Shown: positions 14,500 through 23,520 of the stretch, in pieces | Numbering within the stretch: the stretch's first letter is position 1 | How the letters are laid out: every line of letters starts with the position of its first letter | Assembly: GCA_964606765.1 (NCBI GenBank) | Contig: CAZSIR010000019.1 | Location: forward strand, 1 to 29,975 | Direction: 5' to 3' | DNA from: Ga0077527 sp964606765 | GTDB lineage: Bacteria; Pseudomonadota; Gammaproteobacteria; Burkholderiales; SG8-41 | Length of the DNA stretch: 29,975 bases | The notes under the pieces: generated by a model | The model's database searches: none | What the model was told of the DNA's origin: nothing | Seen by the model: only the letters and a program-made list of their open reading frames with translations | Translations under genes and position numbers: made by a program

Positions 14500-15471
14500 A
14501 TGAATTTCCCAGTTGCCAGAACCCTGTTTCCAGCCCTGATTGCCGCAGTCCTGCTGCAACCCGCCGTGGCCGCCGCTGAATACCCGGATCGTCCGGTGCG
14601 GCTGGTGGTCGGATTCCCGCCGGGCGGCGCGGCCGACATCCTTGGTCGCATCGCAGCGCAACAGTTGAGCGACCGCCTGGGGCAGCAGGTGGTGGTGGAT
14701 AACCGCGGTGGCGCCGGCGGGCTGATCGCAACGGAAATTGCGGCGCGTGCCAATGCCGACGGTTACACGATGCTGTTTTCATCGATACCCCATGTCATCA
14801 ATCCCCACCTCTACAAAAAAGTATCGTACGACGCGATCCGGGATTTCGCCCCGGTGGTTCAGTTTGTCTCGGTGCCGCTGATGATGGCTGCGGGTCCGTC
14901 GTTGCCGGCAAAATCCGTCAAGGAGCTGATTGCCTACGCCAAAGCCAATCCCGGCAAGCTCAATTACGGATCGGCCGGCGGCGGATCGTCCAGCCATCTG
15001 GCCGTGGAACTGTTCAAGTCGATGGCGGGCATACGCATGGAACACATCCCCTACAAAGGCACGGGTCCGCTGATCACCGACATGCTGGGAGGGCAGATCG
15101 GCGTCACCATCGCCAGCGCGGTACCTCTGGCGCCGCAGGTGAAATCCGGAAAACTTCGCGGTCTTGCCGTGACGGGACCGAAAAGGTCGGCGGCGTTTCC
15201 CGAACTGCCTGCCATCGCGGAAACGGTACCCGGGTATGAGGTCGTCAACTGGTTCGGAATTTTTGCCCCTGCAGGCACTCCGGCTGTCATCGTGAAGCGT
15301 CTCAACGCCGAGCTGAACACCGCTTTGCGTGAGCCGGAGTTGATCAGGCGCCTGAACGCCCAGGGAGCGGATGCGGTGGGCGGCAGTGCGGAAGATTTTG
15401 CGCGCGTGGTCAAGGCGGATTACGCGAAATGGGCGAAGGTCGTAAAGGCGTCCGGTGCGCGGGTGGATTGA
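14500..15471 (+). CDS. Bug/TctC-family periplasmic substrate-binding protein, copy 2
   Basis: A 323-residue protein with a signal peptide (MNFPVARTLF start, predicted cleavage after about residue 26, AAA before EYPDRPVR). Family motifs are VGFPPGGAADILGR, DNRGGAGG, HIPYKGTGP and LLGGQIG-like residues. Its ribosome binding site is GAGGAG. It is preceded by the compound hairpin after the GGT-like gene and followed by bug3, 71 bases away. It is clearly homologous to copies 1 and 3, with very different signal peptides, so the duplication is not recent. The substrate is unknown; a product of the adjacent amidase-type enzyme would fit. Confidence 0.92.
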   Translation: MNFPVARTLFPALIAAVLLQPAVAAAEYPDRPVRLVVGFPPGGAADILGRIAAQQLSDRLGQQVVVDNRGGAGGLIATEIAARANADGYTMLFSSIPHVINPHLYKKVSYDAIRDFAPVVQFVSVPLMMAAGPSLPAKSVKELIAYAKANPGKLNYGSAGGGSSSHLAVELFKSMAGIRMEHIPYKGTGPLITDMLGGQIGVTIASAVPLAPQVKSGKLRGLAVTGPKRSAAFPELPAIAETVPGYEVVNWFGIFAPAGTPAVIVKRLNAELNTALREPELIRRLNAQGADAVGGSAEDFARVVKADYAKWAKVVKASGARVD

Positions 15472-15485
15472 GGCGCAGGTTTTTT
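15456..15485 (+). terminator. Weak terminator or attenuator after bug2
   Basis: TGCGC and GCGCA form a 5-bp stem with a 12-nt loop that includes the bug2 stop codon, followed by GG and six T residues. A TTGACG at 15487-15492 directly after it could be a -35 for bug3, but the -10 match at AATAAT lies more than 19 bases downstream. Partial termination with an internal promoter for bug3 is possible but weakly supported. Confidence 0.3.
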
Positions 15486-15542
15486 GTTGACGCCCCGGTG
15501 ATGGTTTTCAAACAATAATCTCGCCCTTGATTTGGAGGAAAA

Positions 15543-16526
15543 ATGTTTAAAAACAAATACTTATATAATTATCTGCTGGGACTCCTGCTGGCGGCTGCGG
15601 CTGGCCCCTTGCTGGCGCAGGACGCGGCGAATTATCCGTCGCGCACCATGCGCTATATCGTCGGCTACACCCCGGGCGGCACGGCCGACATGCTGGCGCG
15701 TGCCGTGGGGCAGAAGCTGGCGGCTGCATGGGGGCAGCAGGTCATCGTCGACAACCGTCCCGGCGCCGGCACCAACATCGGCACTGAGCTGGGGGCGAAA
15801 GCAGCGCCGGACGGTTATACCTTGTTCATGCCGACCGTGGCCAATGCGATCAATCCGACGCTGTACCCGAAACTCGGCTATGACATGCAGAAGGACTTCA
15901 TCTACGTCACCAACTTCGCCAAGGTGCCGGGCATCGTGGTCGTTCATCCCTCCCTGCCGGCCAAAAATGCCCGGGACCTGATTGCGATTGCCAAGGCCAA
16001 TCCGAATTCACTGCGCCATGGCTCCACCGGCATCGGCAGCCCGCATCATCTGGCCGGCGAAATTTTCAAGACCATGGCCGGCGTGAAAATGGTGCATGTG
16101 CCGTACAAAGGCGCAACGCCGGCCATCGCCGACATCATCGCCGGACATATCGAGGTTTATTTCGGCGCAATGGTTTCGACGATTCCGCACGCCCGCAGCG
16201 GCCGCCTGCGGGCCCTGGCGGTGACCAGCCTGAAGCGGGTCAGCGCGGCCAAGGACGTGCCGACGCTGGACGAGCAGGGTTTGAAAGGTTTCGAGACGGG
16301 CTCATGGTTCGGCATGGCGGTGCCAACCGGCACCTCGCGCGACATCGTGATGAAGCTGCATGTGGAATCGACCAAGGCCCTGCAGGCGCCGGATCTGCGG
16401 GACCGGATGATTGCCGAAGGCGCCGATTTTGTCGGCGATACGCCCGAGCAGTTCACGGCTTTCATCAGGACCGAGCTGGTGAAGTGGGGCAAGGCAGTCA
16501 AGGCTTCCGGCGCGAAGGTGGATTGA
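15543..16526 (+). CDS. Bug/TctC-family periplasmic substrate-binding protein, copy 3
   Basis: A 327-residue protein starting with a Lys/Tyr-rich signal peptide (MFKNKYLYNYLLGLLL, cleavage predicted after about residue 26). The family core is VGYTPGGTADMLAR, DNRPGAGTNIGTELG, HVPYKGATPA and a C-terminal VKASGAKVD. The ribosome binding site is excellent (TTGGAGGAAAA). The leader between bug2 and bug3 (15472-15542) has a T-run and an AT-rich stretch that may give extra transcription. A 359-residue unknown gene follows after 2 bases. No transporter membrane component is nearby. Confidence 0.92.
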   Translation: MFKNKYLYNYLLGLLLAAAAGPLLAQDAANYPSRTMRYIVGYTPGGTADMLARAVGQKLAAAWGQQVIVDNRPGAGTNIGTELGAKAAPDGYTLFMPTVANAINPTLYPKLGYDMQKDFIYVTNFAKVPGIVVVHPSLPAKNARDLIAIAKANPNSLRHGSTGIGSPHHLAGEIFKTMAGVKMVHVPYKGATPAIADIIAGHIEVYFGAMVSTIPHARSGRLRALAVTSLKRVSAAKDVPTLDEQGLKGFETGSWFGMAVPTGTSRDIVMKLHVESTKALQAPDLRDRMIAEGADFVGDTPEQFTAFIRTELVKWGKAVKASGAKVD

Positions 16527-16528
16527 GC

Positions 16529-17608
16529 GTGGCAGAGTCCCTGCCGGACCCGCGGTTTTTCGCTGCAGCCGGCAATGCGCTTTCCTCGGCCGCCGGCCCC
16601 GATTCGGGGGAGGATTCAGGCGAGAAACTGGCGGCGGCACTCGGTGCCGCGCTCGCGGCCGGCGACGATGCGCTGATCCGCGCGGCGCTGCATGCGGGTC
16701 CTCCGGGGGCCGCGCGCAGGATCTGGCAGGCGCTGGCTGCTGCGACCGATGGCGGGGGGGAAGGCGTCGGCCTTCGGCTGTTCGCGATCCCCTTGCTGAT
16801 TGTCGCCGGAGCGCGTACGCCGTGCAGGCTGCCGGGGATCATTCCGGAAATCGAAAAGGTCGTGGCTCTGCTGCAGCAGCACGGTGCCGTGGGGGCGACG
16901 CGAAACTTTGGTCTGGGCAACGCTTTGAGCGATCTGGATGCGCTGGAGGCCTTGCCGCCCTGTGCGCTGTGGCGCGCCGCGCATGACCCTGCGGAACGGA
17001 CGGTGGCCGATGCCCTGGTGCCGGCGCCGGTCAGTGTCGAGCCGGGACGGGAACAGGTGCATCTGCGTTTCATCACCGGCGCCGGCGTCACGCCGCATCA
17101 TCTGCCGTCCTTCCTTGAGTCGGCTTCCAATATCGGCACCTGGGGCATGCCGCTGACGCGGGAATTGACGCGTCAGCTGTCACAGCCGGGACTGGAAGTG
17201 CTGCCGATGCCGCGGCCGCCGCTGTTGCTGGCCAAGGCGGCCTATCTCGGGCGTTGTGCGCAACTGGATGCGGCGCTGAGCCTTTTTCTCGGCAATACCG
17301 TGCGGCGTTTCAGGCTGAGCGTCGGCGACCCGGAAGCGGTTTTGACCGCGCACGGGCTGGATGCAGGCGCCGGTGAGCTGCGCCTGAGCCTGAGTTCGCC
17401 GTTTGATGAATCGATGCTGGAAGGGTTCTGCTGGCCCTTGCACCCGCTGGATGAAATCGGCGAAGTCGTCCGGGATTTTCAGCGTGCGCTGACGGATTTC
17501 CGCGTGGACAACGTGACCCTCATCGGACGGGTGCTGCCGGCAAGGCTTGAGCGCGACATGATGTTTGTTGCCAGGCGGCAGGCCGCCGCTCTGTTGCCTG
17601 CGAATTGA
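16529..17608 (+). CDS. Hypothetical protein, 359 residues, last gene of the GGT/Bug cluster
   Basis: The start chosen is the GTG at 16529, 2 bases after the bug3 stop; upstream in-frame sequence to 16304 is the shadow of bug3. The protein is soluble with no signal peptide. An Ala/Gly-rich first 90 residues contain LIRAALHAGPPGAARRIWQAL. The C-terminal two thirds hold recognisable blocks: FITGAGVTPHHLPSFLESAS (around 175-195), a hydrophobic LLLAKAAYLGRCAQLDAALSLFLG, and DNVTLIGRVLPARLERDMMFVARRQ near the end. I do not recognise the family. The conserved-looking blocks with coherent hydrophobic patterns make it a real protein. Its tight coupling to bug3 suggests a common function. It ends 19 bases before the convergent czcA stop. 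Confidence 0.7.
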   Translation: MAESLPDPRFFAAAGNALSSAAGPDSGEDSGEKLAAALGAALAAGDDALIRAALHAGPPGAARRIWQALAAATDGGGEGVGLRLFAIPLLIVAGARTPCRLPGIIPEIEKVVALLQQHGAVGATRNFGLGNALSDLDALEALPPCALWRAAHDPAERTVADALVPAPVSVEPGREQVHLRFITGAGVTPHHLPSFLESASNIGTWGMPLTRELTRQLSQPGLEVLPMPRPPLLLAKAAYLGRCAQLDAALSLFLGNTVRRFRLSVGDPEAVLTAHGLDAGAGELRLSLSSPFDESMLEGFCWPLHPLDEIGEVVRDFQRALTDFRVDNVTLIGRVLPARLERDMMFVARRQAAALLPAN

Positions 17609-17627
17609 ATCGTCGCAGCCTGGCGTC

Positions 17628-20600
17628 TCAATGACCCGTAGGGGCGCCGCCGTGATCCTGCTCCGGATGCTGGGGTCCGCGATGGCCATGGTGCCAGCGG
17701 CGCTCGAACATCACATACAGCGTGGGCAGGACAATCAGCGTCAGCAAGGTTGCCGAGATCAGCCCGCCGATGACCACCACGGCCAGCGGTTTCTGGGTTT
17801 CCGAGCCGATGTCGTGGGACAGCGCCATCGGCATCAGTCCCATCATGGCCAGCAGTCCGGTCATCAGCACGGTGCGCAGACGCACCAGTGAGCCGGTAAT
17901 CACGGCTTCCTCCGGCGATGCGCCGGCGTTTTTCAGCTGGTTGAAATAGGACACCATGACCACGCCGTTGAGCACGGCCTGGCCGAACAGCGCGATAAAG
18001 CCGATGGCTGCGGACACGGACAGCGGAATTCCGGTGATCAGCAATGCCAGGATGCCGCCGATCAGCGCGAAGGGGATGTTGAGGATGATCAGCAGCGCGC
18101 TGCGGAATGACCCGAATGCGTCGAACAGCAGCAGGAAAATCAGCAATATTGAAATCGGCACAATGATCGCAAGGCGTTTCATTGCGCGTTCCTGGTTTTC
18201 GAACTCCCCGGACCAGGAAATCGAATATCCGGGGGAGAGTTTCACCGATTTTTCGATGCGGTCCTTCATGTCGGCGACCACCGATCCCATGTCGCGATTC
18301 TCGATGAATACGCCGATCGCCATCACGCGACCGCCGTTTTCGCGGCTGATGTTCATGCTGCCGCCGATGGTCTTGAAGGTCGCAACCTGTGCCAGCGGGA
18401 TGAACACGCCGGACTGCGTTGTCAGCAGGATGTCGCGCAATTGCGTCAATGAGCGTTGCGAGGGCGGCACCCGCACCACCACGCCGAATTTGCGCTCGCC
18501 TTCCCAGATGCTGGTGGCTTCGCGCCCGCCGAGCGCGGTTTCGATCACGTCCTGTATGTCAGCGATGTTCAGGCCGTAGCGCGCGGCCTGGGCGCGGTCG
18601 ATCTCGACCAGTTCCTGCGGCAATTCGCCCTGGCGGTCGATCATGGCCCGGGCCACACCCGGCACATCGGAGATGGCGGCCAGGATATTGCCCGAGATGC
18701 TGCGCAGCACCGCAAGGTCATCGCCGAATACCTTGACCACGATCTGTCCGTCGATTTGCGAAATGGACTCCAGGATGTTGTCGCGTATCGGCTGCGAAAA
18801 ACTGGCCTGGACGCCGGGCAGGCGGTCGAGGGCTGCTTCCATTTCGCGCAGGATGTCCTGCTTGCTGACTTTGCGCTTCCATTCGTTCTCGGGTTTGATG
18901 TCGACCAGAAACTCGGCCATGCTGATCAGCTTGGGGTCGGTGCCGTCCTCGGGCCGTCCCGCCTTGAACACGATGGTGTTGATTTCCGGGATATGCGCGA
19001 TGGCGGCGCGTATTTTCGCCATCTCGTTGCGCGCTTCGCTGACCGAGACGCTGGGGTGCAGCGGGATGTTGATCCAGATGGATCCTTCGTTGAGTTCCGG
19101 CAGGAATTCGGTGCCCAGCCGCGGGGCCAGCGCGAGGCTGATGCCCAGGGCCAGAACCGCCGACAATACCACTTTGCGCCGCTGCCCCAGCGCCCAGCGC
19201 AGGGAGGGCTCATAAATGGATTTGCACCAGTGCACCAGCCGGTTTTCCTTTTCCGGCAGGTTTTTGCGCAGCAGCAGCGAACACAGCAGCGGCACCAGCG
19301 TCAGCGAGAAAATCAGCGAGCAGATCAGGGCGGAAGTCACGGAATAGGCCATCGGTGCAAAAATGCGGCCTTCGTGGCGCTGCAGCGTGAAAATCGGGAT
19401 GTGCGCGGCGATGATGATCAGCATCGAAAACAGTGTCGGTCGGCCGACCTCGACGACCGCATCAAGAATGGCATTAAGCCGCTCGCGCGGGCGCATTTCG
19501 CCGTGCTGCTCCGACAGCTTGCGGAACACGTTTTCCACGACGATGACGGCGCCGTCGACGATGATGCCGAAGTCCATCGCACCCAGCGACAGCAGGTTGG
19601 CCGGCACGTTGAGCCAGGTCAGGCCGAGAAAGGTGCCGAGCAGCGACAGCGGGATGATGGCGGCGACAATGGCGGCGGCGCGCAGGTTGCCGAGGAACAG
19701 CAGCAGCACCAGCGTGACCAGCATCGCGCCTTCAACGAGGTTGGTGAATACGGTTTTCAGCGTCTTGTTGAGCAGCCAGGTGCGGTCGTAGAAGGGCACG
19801 ATCTGCACGCCCTTCGGCAATACCGACGCATTGAGCTGTGCCACGCGTTCCTTCACCGCGGCCAGCACTTCACCCGGATTTTCGCCGCGCCGCATCAGCA
19901 CCACGCCGGATACGATGTCCGGGTCGTCATCCTGGCCGATGACGCCCTGGCGGGGGACGGAGTCGACGGAGAGGGCGGCAATATGCCGCACCAGCACCGG
20001 GGCGCCGTTGCGTTCCGCGACGACGATGTCGAGAATCTCGTCCGCCGAACGCAGCAGGCCGATGCCGCGGATCAGGAACTGCTGCTGGCCCTGCTCGACA
20101 TAACCCCCGCCGGCGTTCGAACTGCCGCGTTCCAGGGCTGAAAACAGCTGCTGCAGGCTGATCTTGTAGTACTTCAGCTTGGCCAGGTCCGGATTGACCT
20201 CGTACTGCTTGATGAAGCCGCCGAAGCTGACGACGTCGGCCACGCCGGGAATCAGTTTCAGCTGCCGGCTGACGGTCCAGTCCTGGATGGTGCGCAGGTG
20301 ACGGGCGTCGAGATTCGCGCTCTTCACCCGGTAACGGTAGATTTCACCGACGGCGGTTGAAAGCGGGGCGAGCTGTGGCTGTGCGCCGGGCGGTATTTCC
20401 GCCTCGCGCAGCCGTTCCAGCACCTGCTGCCTGGCGAAATAGGCGTTGGCCTTGTCGTCAAAGGTGAGAATGATGAATGAGAGGCCGAACTGGGTATGCG
20501 AGAACATGCGGATCATGTTCGGCATCCCGGCCAGCGCCACCTCGATCGGGTAGGTGACCTGCTTTTCCACCTCCTCGGCGGCGCGGCCCGGAAACAGCGT

Positions 20601-20750
20601 GATGACCTGCACCTGGGTGTCGGTGACATCGGGCAGGGCTTCCACCGGCAGCGCCTTGAATGCGGCAATGCCGCCGCCGATGAACAGCACCGTGCCGAGC
20701 AGGATGAACAGCGGTTTGTGCAGCGCGAAGGAGACGATGCGTTTGATCAT
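17628..20750 (-). CDS. CzcA/CusA-type heavy-metal efflux RND permease
   Basis: A 1040-residue inner-membrane proton/metal antiporter, the usual length for the HME-RND family. The N-terminal helix and the PVEALPDVTDTQVQV segment are characteristic. The proton-relay motif in the fourth helix reads DFGIIVDGAVIVVE, with D393, D399 and E406 in place, as in CzcA. The two large periplasmic loops lie between helices 1-2 and 7-8. The C-terminus is His-rich (five His within the last 25 residues), which may bind metal. It pumps metal ions out through the CzcB/CzcC channel. The ion cannot be deduced; Zn, Co, Cd or Ni are the usual choices. It ends an operon with the adaptor 6 bases upstream. Confidence 0.95.
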   Translation of the reverse strand: MIKRIVSFALHKPLFILLGTVLFIGGGIAAFKALPVEALPDVTDTQVQVITLFPGRAAEEVEKQVTYPIEVALAGMPNMIRMFSHTQFGLSFIILTFDDKANAYFARQQVLERLREAEIPPGAQPQLAPLSTAVGEIYRYRVKSANLDARHLRTIQDWTVSRQLKLIPGVADVVSFGGFIKQYEVNPDLAKLKYYKISLQQLFSALERGSSNAGGGYVEQGQQQFLIRGIGLLRSADEILDIVVAERNGAPVLVRHIAALSVDSVPRQGVIGQDDDPDIVSGVVLMRRGENPGEVLAAVKERVAQLNASVLPKGVQIVPFYDRTWLLNKTLKTVFTNLVEGAMLVTLVLLLFLGNLRAAAIVAAIIPLSLLGTFLGLTWLNVPANLLSLGAMDFGIIVDGAVIVVENVFRKLSEQHGEMRPRERLNAILDAVVEVGRPTLFSMLIIIAAHIPIFTLQRHEGRIFAPMAYSVTSALICSLIFSLTLVPLLCSLLLRKNLPEKENRLVHWCKSIYEPSLRWALGQRRKVVLSAVLALGISLALAPRLGTEFLPELNEGSIWINIPLHPSVSVSEARNEMAKIRAAIAHIPEINTIVFKAGRPEDGTDPKLISMAEFLVDIKPENEWKRKVSKQDILREMEAALDRLPGVQASFSQPIRDNILESISQIDGQIVVKVFGDDLAVLRSISGNILAAISDVPGVARAMIDRQGELPQELVEIDRAQAARYGLNIADIQDVIETALGGREATSIWEGERKFGVVVRVPPSQRSLTQLRDILLTTQSGVFIPLAQVATFKTIGGSMNISRENGGRVMAIGVFIENRDMGSVVADMKDRIEKSVKLSPGYSISWSGEFENQERAMKRLAIIVPISILLIFLLLFDAFGSFRSALLIILNIPFALIGGILALLITGIPLSVSAAIGFIALFGQAVLNGVVMVSYFNQLKNAGASPEEAVITGSLVRLRTVLMTGLLAMMGLMPMALSHDIGSETQKPLAVVVIGGLISATLLTLIVLPTLYVMFERRWHHGHRGPQHPEQDHGGAPTGH

Positions 20751-20756
20751 TGCAGG

Positions 20757-21890
20757 TTACTTCTGCACGCGCCGCGGCTGCATGACCTGCTGCAGCATCA
20801 GGGAGCCTTCGACCACCACTTTTTCGCCTTCATTCAGCCCGGCCAGTATTTCAACCTGGTTCTGGCGCACGTCGCCGGTGCGGACCTGGCGCCGCAGAAA
20901 GCGGCCATTGCCTTCGTCGATGAACAGGAAGTTCTTTTCATTCTGGAAATAGACCGACCTGGTGGGCACCAGCAGCTCTTTTTCGCCGTCGGCATCAATG
21001 TCGGCGGTGACGAACATTTCGCCCTTGAGTTTTTTATCCGTATTGTCGAGGCGGGCGCGGATTTTGATCGCCCGGGTGGCGGGATCGAGGAAATCCGACA
21101 CAGCTTCGATGCGGGCGGGGAATTCACGATCACGCCAGGCCGGCGTGCGCACGGTGATGGTTTTGCCGGAGCGCAGGTGCGCAAGATCCCGCTCATTCGC
21201 ATCAAACTGCGCCCATAACGTCGCCGGATCCGTCACCACGAACAGCGGCGGGCTGTTGGCCACCAGCTGGTCGGGGCGCAATTCCTGGCCCGGATTGATG
21301 TTGCGTTCGACAATGGTTCCGGCGATCGGGCTGGTCAGGGTGTAAGACTGGTCCACGCTCTCCCGCGCCGCGCCGTACAGGGTCAGCCGTTTCCGGGTGC
21401 GCTCGAGTTCGGCCAGTGTCCTCGCTGCATCCGCTTCGGCCACCTGCAGGTCCTTGCGGGCGGCCACGCCATGCTGCTCGAGTTCTCGCATGCGCTGCAG
21501 GTTTTTCTGGGCCAGTCCGTGGTCGCTTTCAGCGCGCCGGAGATCGGACTGGGCCTGACCGAAATCCGGTGAAGCGATGACGGCCAGTGCCTGTCCGGGT
21601 TTCACGACCTGTCCTGCTTCGACGAGGATGCGCTCGACGCGGCCTGCGAATGGGGTATAAATGCGCACCGTCCGGTCTTCATTCCAGGTCAGGCGGCCGT
21701 TGAGGCGGGTCAGGGGGATCGCCTGCATTTCGATGGCCAGGGACTGGATGCCTTCAAGGCCGGTGCTGTTGGCCGGAAAAGTGATGCGGTCTTTTTCAAT
21801 GACCGGCTCGGCCGGGGCTGTCTCGGGGGCCGGGTTGCCGCAGCCCGCGAGAATGATGGCGGACAATGCCAGGCTGAAAAAAGTCTTCAT
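20757..21890 (-). CDS. CzcB-type periplasmic adaptor (membrane fusion) lipoprotein
   Basis: A 377-residue HlyD/CusB-type adaptor with a lipoprotein signal (MKTFFSLALSAIILAGC, lipobox Cys at 17), so it is anchored in the inner membrane facing the periplasm. It has the barrel-sandwich hybrid halves (GRVERILVEAGQVVKPGQ near 75 and GTIVERNINPGQELR near 190), an alpha-helical hairpin between them and the beta-barrel with a DPATRAIKIRARLDN-type segment. Two starts are possible: the ATG at 21888-21890 used here, or an upstream TTG at 21902 that overlaps the czcC stop in a TTGA. The lipobox lies 17 residues in from the ATG, which is normal. Neither start has a strong ribosome binding site. It links czcA and czcC. 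Confidence 0.93.
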   Translation of the reverse strand: MKTFFSLALSAIILAGCGNPAPETAPAEPVIEKDRITFPANSTGLEGIQSLAIEMQAIPLTRLNGRLTWNEDRTVRIYTPFAGRVERILVEAGQVVKPGQALAVIASPDFGQAQSDLRRAESDHGLAQKNLQRMRELEQHGVAARKDLQVAEADAARTLAELERTRKRLTLYGAARESVDQSYTLTSPIAGTIVERNINPGQELRPDQLVANSPPLFVVTDPATLWAQFDANERDLAHLRSGKTITVRTPAWRDREFPARIEAVSDFLDPATRAIKIRARLDNTDKKLKGEMFVTADIDADGEKELLVPTRSVYFQNEKNFLFIDEGNGRFLRRQVRTGDVRQNQVEILAGLNEGEKVVVEGSLMLQQVMQPRRVQK

Positions 21891-21898
21891 GGGTTTGT

Positions 21899-23215
21899 TC
21901 AATCGGGAAGTATGGTTGTGGCGCTGCGCTTCGCCGCCAGCGCTTTGGCGAGATCGGCCTGCGCCGCGATGCCTTCCAGCTGCGCGGCGTAGAGCTGGCG
22001 GCGTGCGTCGAGCAGATCCATCAGTCCGATGGCGCCGCGGGTATGCGCGAATTCGGCGCCGTTTGCGGCTTTTTCTGCGGCCGGCAGCAGAATGCCGTTG
22101 ATCCGGCGCACACGCTCATCGGCGGCGGACAGATCGCTGTCGGCGCGCCGCAATTCCCCCAGCGCAAGTGCCTGCACGCGCTCGAGGTTTTCCTGCGCGG
22201 CAAGGAGTTCAACCTCGGCCCGGCGGATTTCGCCGGAATACTGGTAGCGGGCAAAAAGCGGGATGGAGACCGAGAAGCCGTAGCTGTTGTTCGCGGTGTC
22301 GCCGGGAAAGCGCTCGTACTGCACGCCGGCGGTGATGTCGCGGGTGCGCAGGGATCTTGCCAGGTCGCGCAGCTTTTCGGCGGCATTGACGCGCTCCCGC
22401 GCCGCGCGGACATCGGTTCTTCGTTCCAGGATCTCATCCACACCCGGGCTTTTTTGCTGCGATGCCGAAGGCCATGAGTCGGCGGCAACGATGTTTCCCG
22501 CATCCCGTTCCGCGCCGAGCAGGTAAGCCAGGGCAAGCTGGTTGCGCTCACGGTCTGAACGCGCGGTCCGTGCATCGTTGTGCGCCCTCAGCGCATCCAC
22601 CTGTATGCGGGAAAGTTCGGTGGCCGCGATATCGCCGGCCCGCAGGCGGTGTTCGGCGGCCGCCACGGATTTGTCAAAGAGGTCAGCGGTCGTATTGGAT
22701 ATCCGGAAGCGTTCCTGGGCCAGCTTCAGGTCGTAGTAGGCCGCATGCAGGACCAGTTGCTGCTGGCGGATGACGTCGGTTTCATCGTGACGGACAGCGG
22801 CGGCGTTGAATTGCGCGGCTTCGGTGCGCAGTTCCCGCTTGTTGCCGCGCTCGAAAACCTGCGACAGCCCGACGACCGTATCCACGGTTTTGTCCTTCAA
22901 CCTGCCGGGCCCGACGCCGATCGTCGGGCTGATGCGCGAAGTGGATATCGACAGATTGGGGTTTGGCGGGGCCGCCGCGCTGAGCACATCGGCTTCCGCG
23001 CCTTCGGTGATGCGGCGCGCGTTTCGCAGTTCACGGTTGCGTTCGGCAAAAATCCGCTCTGCCTGCGTCAGTGTCAATTCCGTGAGCACCGGCGCTGTAC
23101 TGGTACTGGTGCTGTAAGCGTCTGCGCCAAATGCGTTTCCACACAGGACGAACATTGCGAGCAGTGCAATGCCGGCGGACCTGCGGCCGTGCCGGCGCAT
23201 CCCGCCGGCAAACAT
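21899..23215 (-). CDS. CzcC-type outer membrane efflux protein (TolC family)
   Basis: A 438-residue product from the ATG at 23213-23215, which is directly preceded by a strong AGGAGG, although the spacing is only 2 bases. Other in-frame starts are at 23266 and 23200, so the exact N-terminus is unsettled. A signal peptide core (RRHGRRSAGIALLAMFVLCGNAFGA) lies near the N-terminus. The outer-membrane efflux repeats follow: LTLTQAERIFAERNRELRNARR, TELSRIQVDALRAHNDA and a second copy with LLDARRQLYAAQLEG. The coiled-coil tunnel is consistent with a trimeric TolC-like channel. It leads the czcCBA operon, divergent from the two-component genes. Confidence 0.9.
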   Translation of the reverse strand: MFAGGMRRHGRRSAGIALLAMFVLCGNAFGADAYSTSTSTAPVLTELTLTQAERIFAERNRELRNARRITEGAEADVLSAAAPPNPNLSISTSRISPTIGVGPGRLKDKTVDTVVGLSQVFERGNKRELRTEAAQFNAAAVRHDETDVIRQQQLVLHAAYYDLKLAQERFRISNTTADLFDKSVAAAEHRLRAGDIAATELSRIQVDALRAHNDARTARSDRERNQLALAYLLGAERDAGNIVAADSWPSASQQKSPGVDEILERRTDVRAARERVNAAEKLRDLARSLRTRDITAGVQYERFPGDTANNSYGFSVSIPLFARYQYSGEIRRAEVELLAAQENLERVQALALGELRRADSDLSAADERVRRINGILLPAAEKAANGAEFAHTRGAIGLMDLLDARRQLYAAQLEGIAAQADLAKALAAKRSATTILPD

Positions 23216-23520
23216 GGCCTCCTGGATGCGGGGTTCCACCGGTCGGCATAAGCGTGAAATTTGCATGATGCGGAATCTATGTCCGCGGTCATCCGGCTGC
23301 CTGAAACGAAGCTTGCGCGAAGCTGAATGGCGCAGCCTGTTTGCGTGAAATCCGCGCGTGAGGCGCGACGGACTGTGTGATTGCCGCTGAATCCGGTTAC
23401 TCTCGCCCCTGCATTGGTGCTGTGGCCTTGATGTATTAAAGTGCATGCACGAATGCGGCTGAGCACAATCAATGAAGTCCCGGGTTCCTGAGCCATCAGG
23501 ACAGTCCGTACTGGAGAAGC
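23216..23520. promoter_or_regulatory. czcCBA / two-component divergent promoter region, 305 bases
   Basis: No gene fits here other than possible short extensions of czcC. A perfect 10-bp palindrome, GTGCATGCAC, lies at 23441-23450, next to an AT-rich TATTAA at 23434-23439 that could be a -10 for the regulator gene, although no good -35 hexamer is seen 17 bases upstream. Direct repeats GAAGCT-TGCGC-GAAGCT occur at about 23309-23325. The palindrome is a plausible binding site for the adjacent response regulator, which would then control both operons. This is inferred. Confidence 0.45.

Noticed and set aside
18456..20141. 561-residue plus-strand open frame
   Set aside because: It lies wholly antisense to czcA, has an Arg/Asp/Gln-rich shadow composition and no domain.
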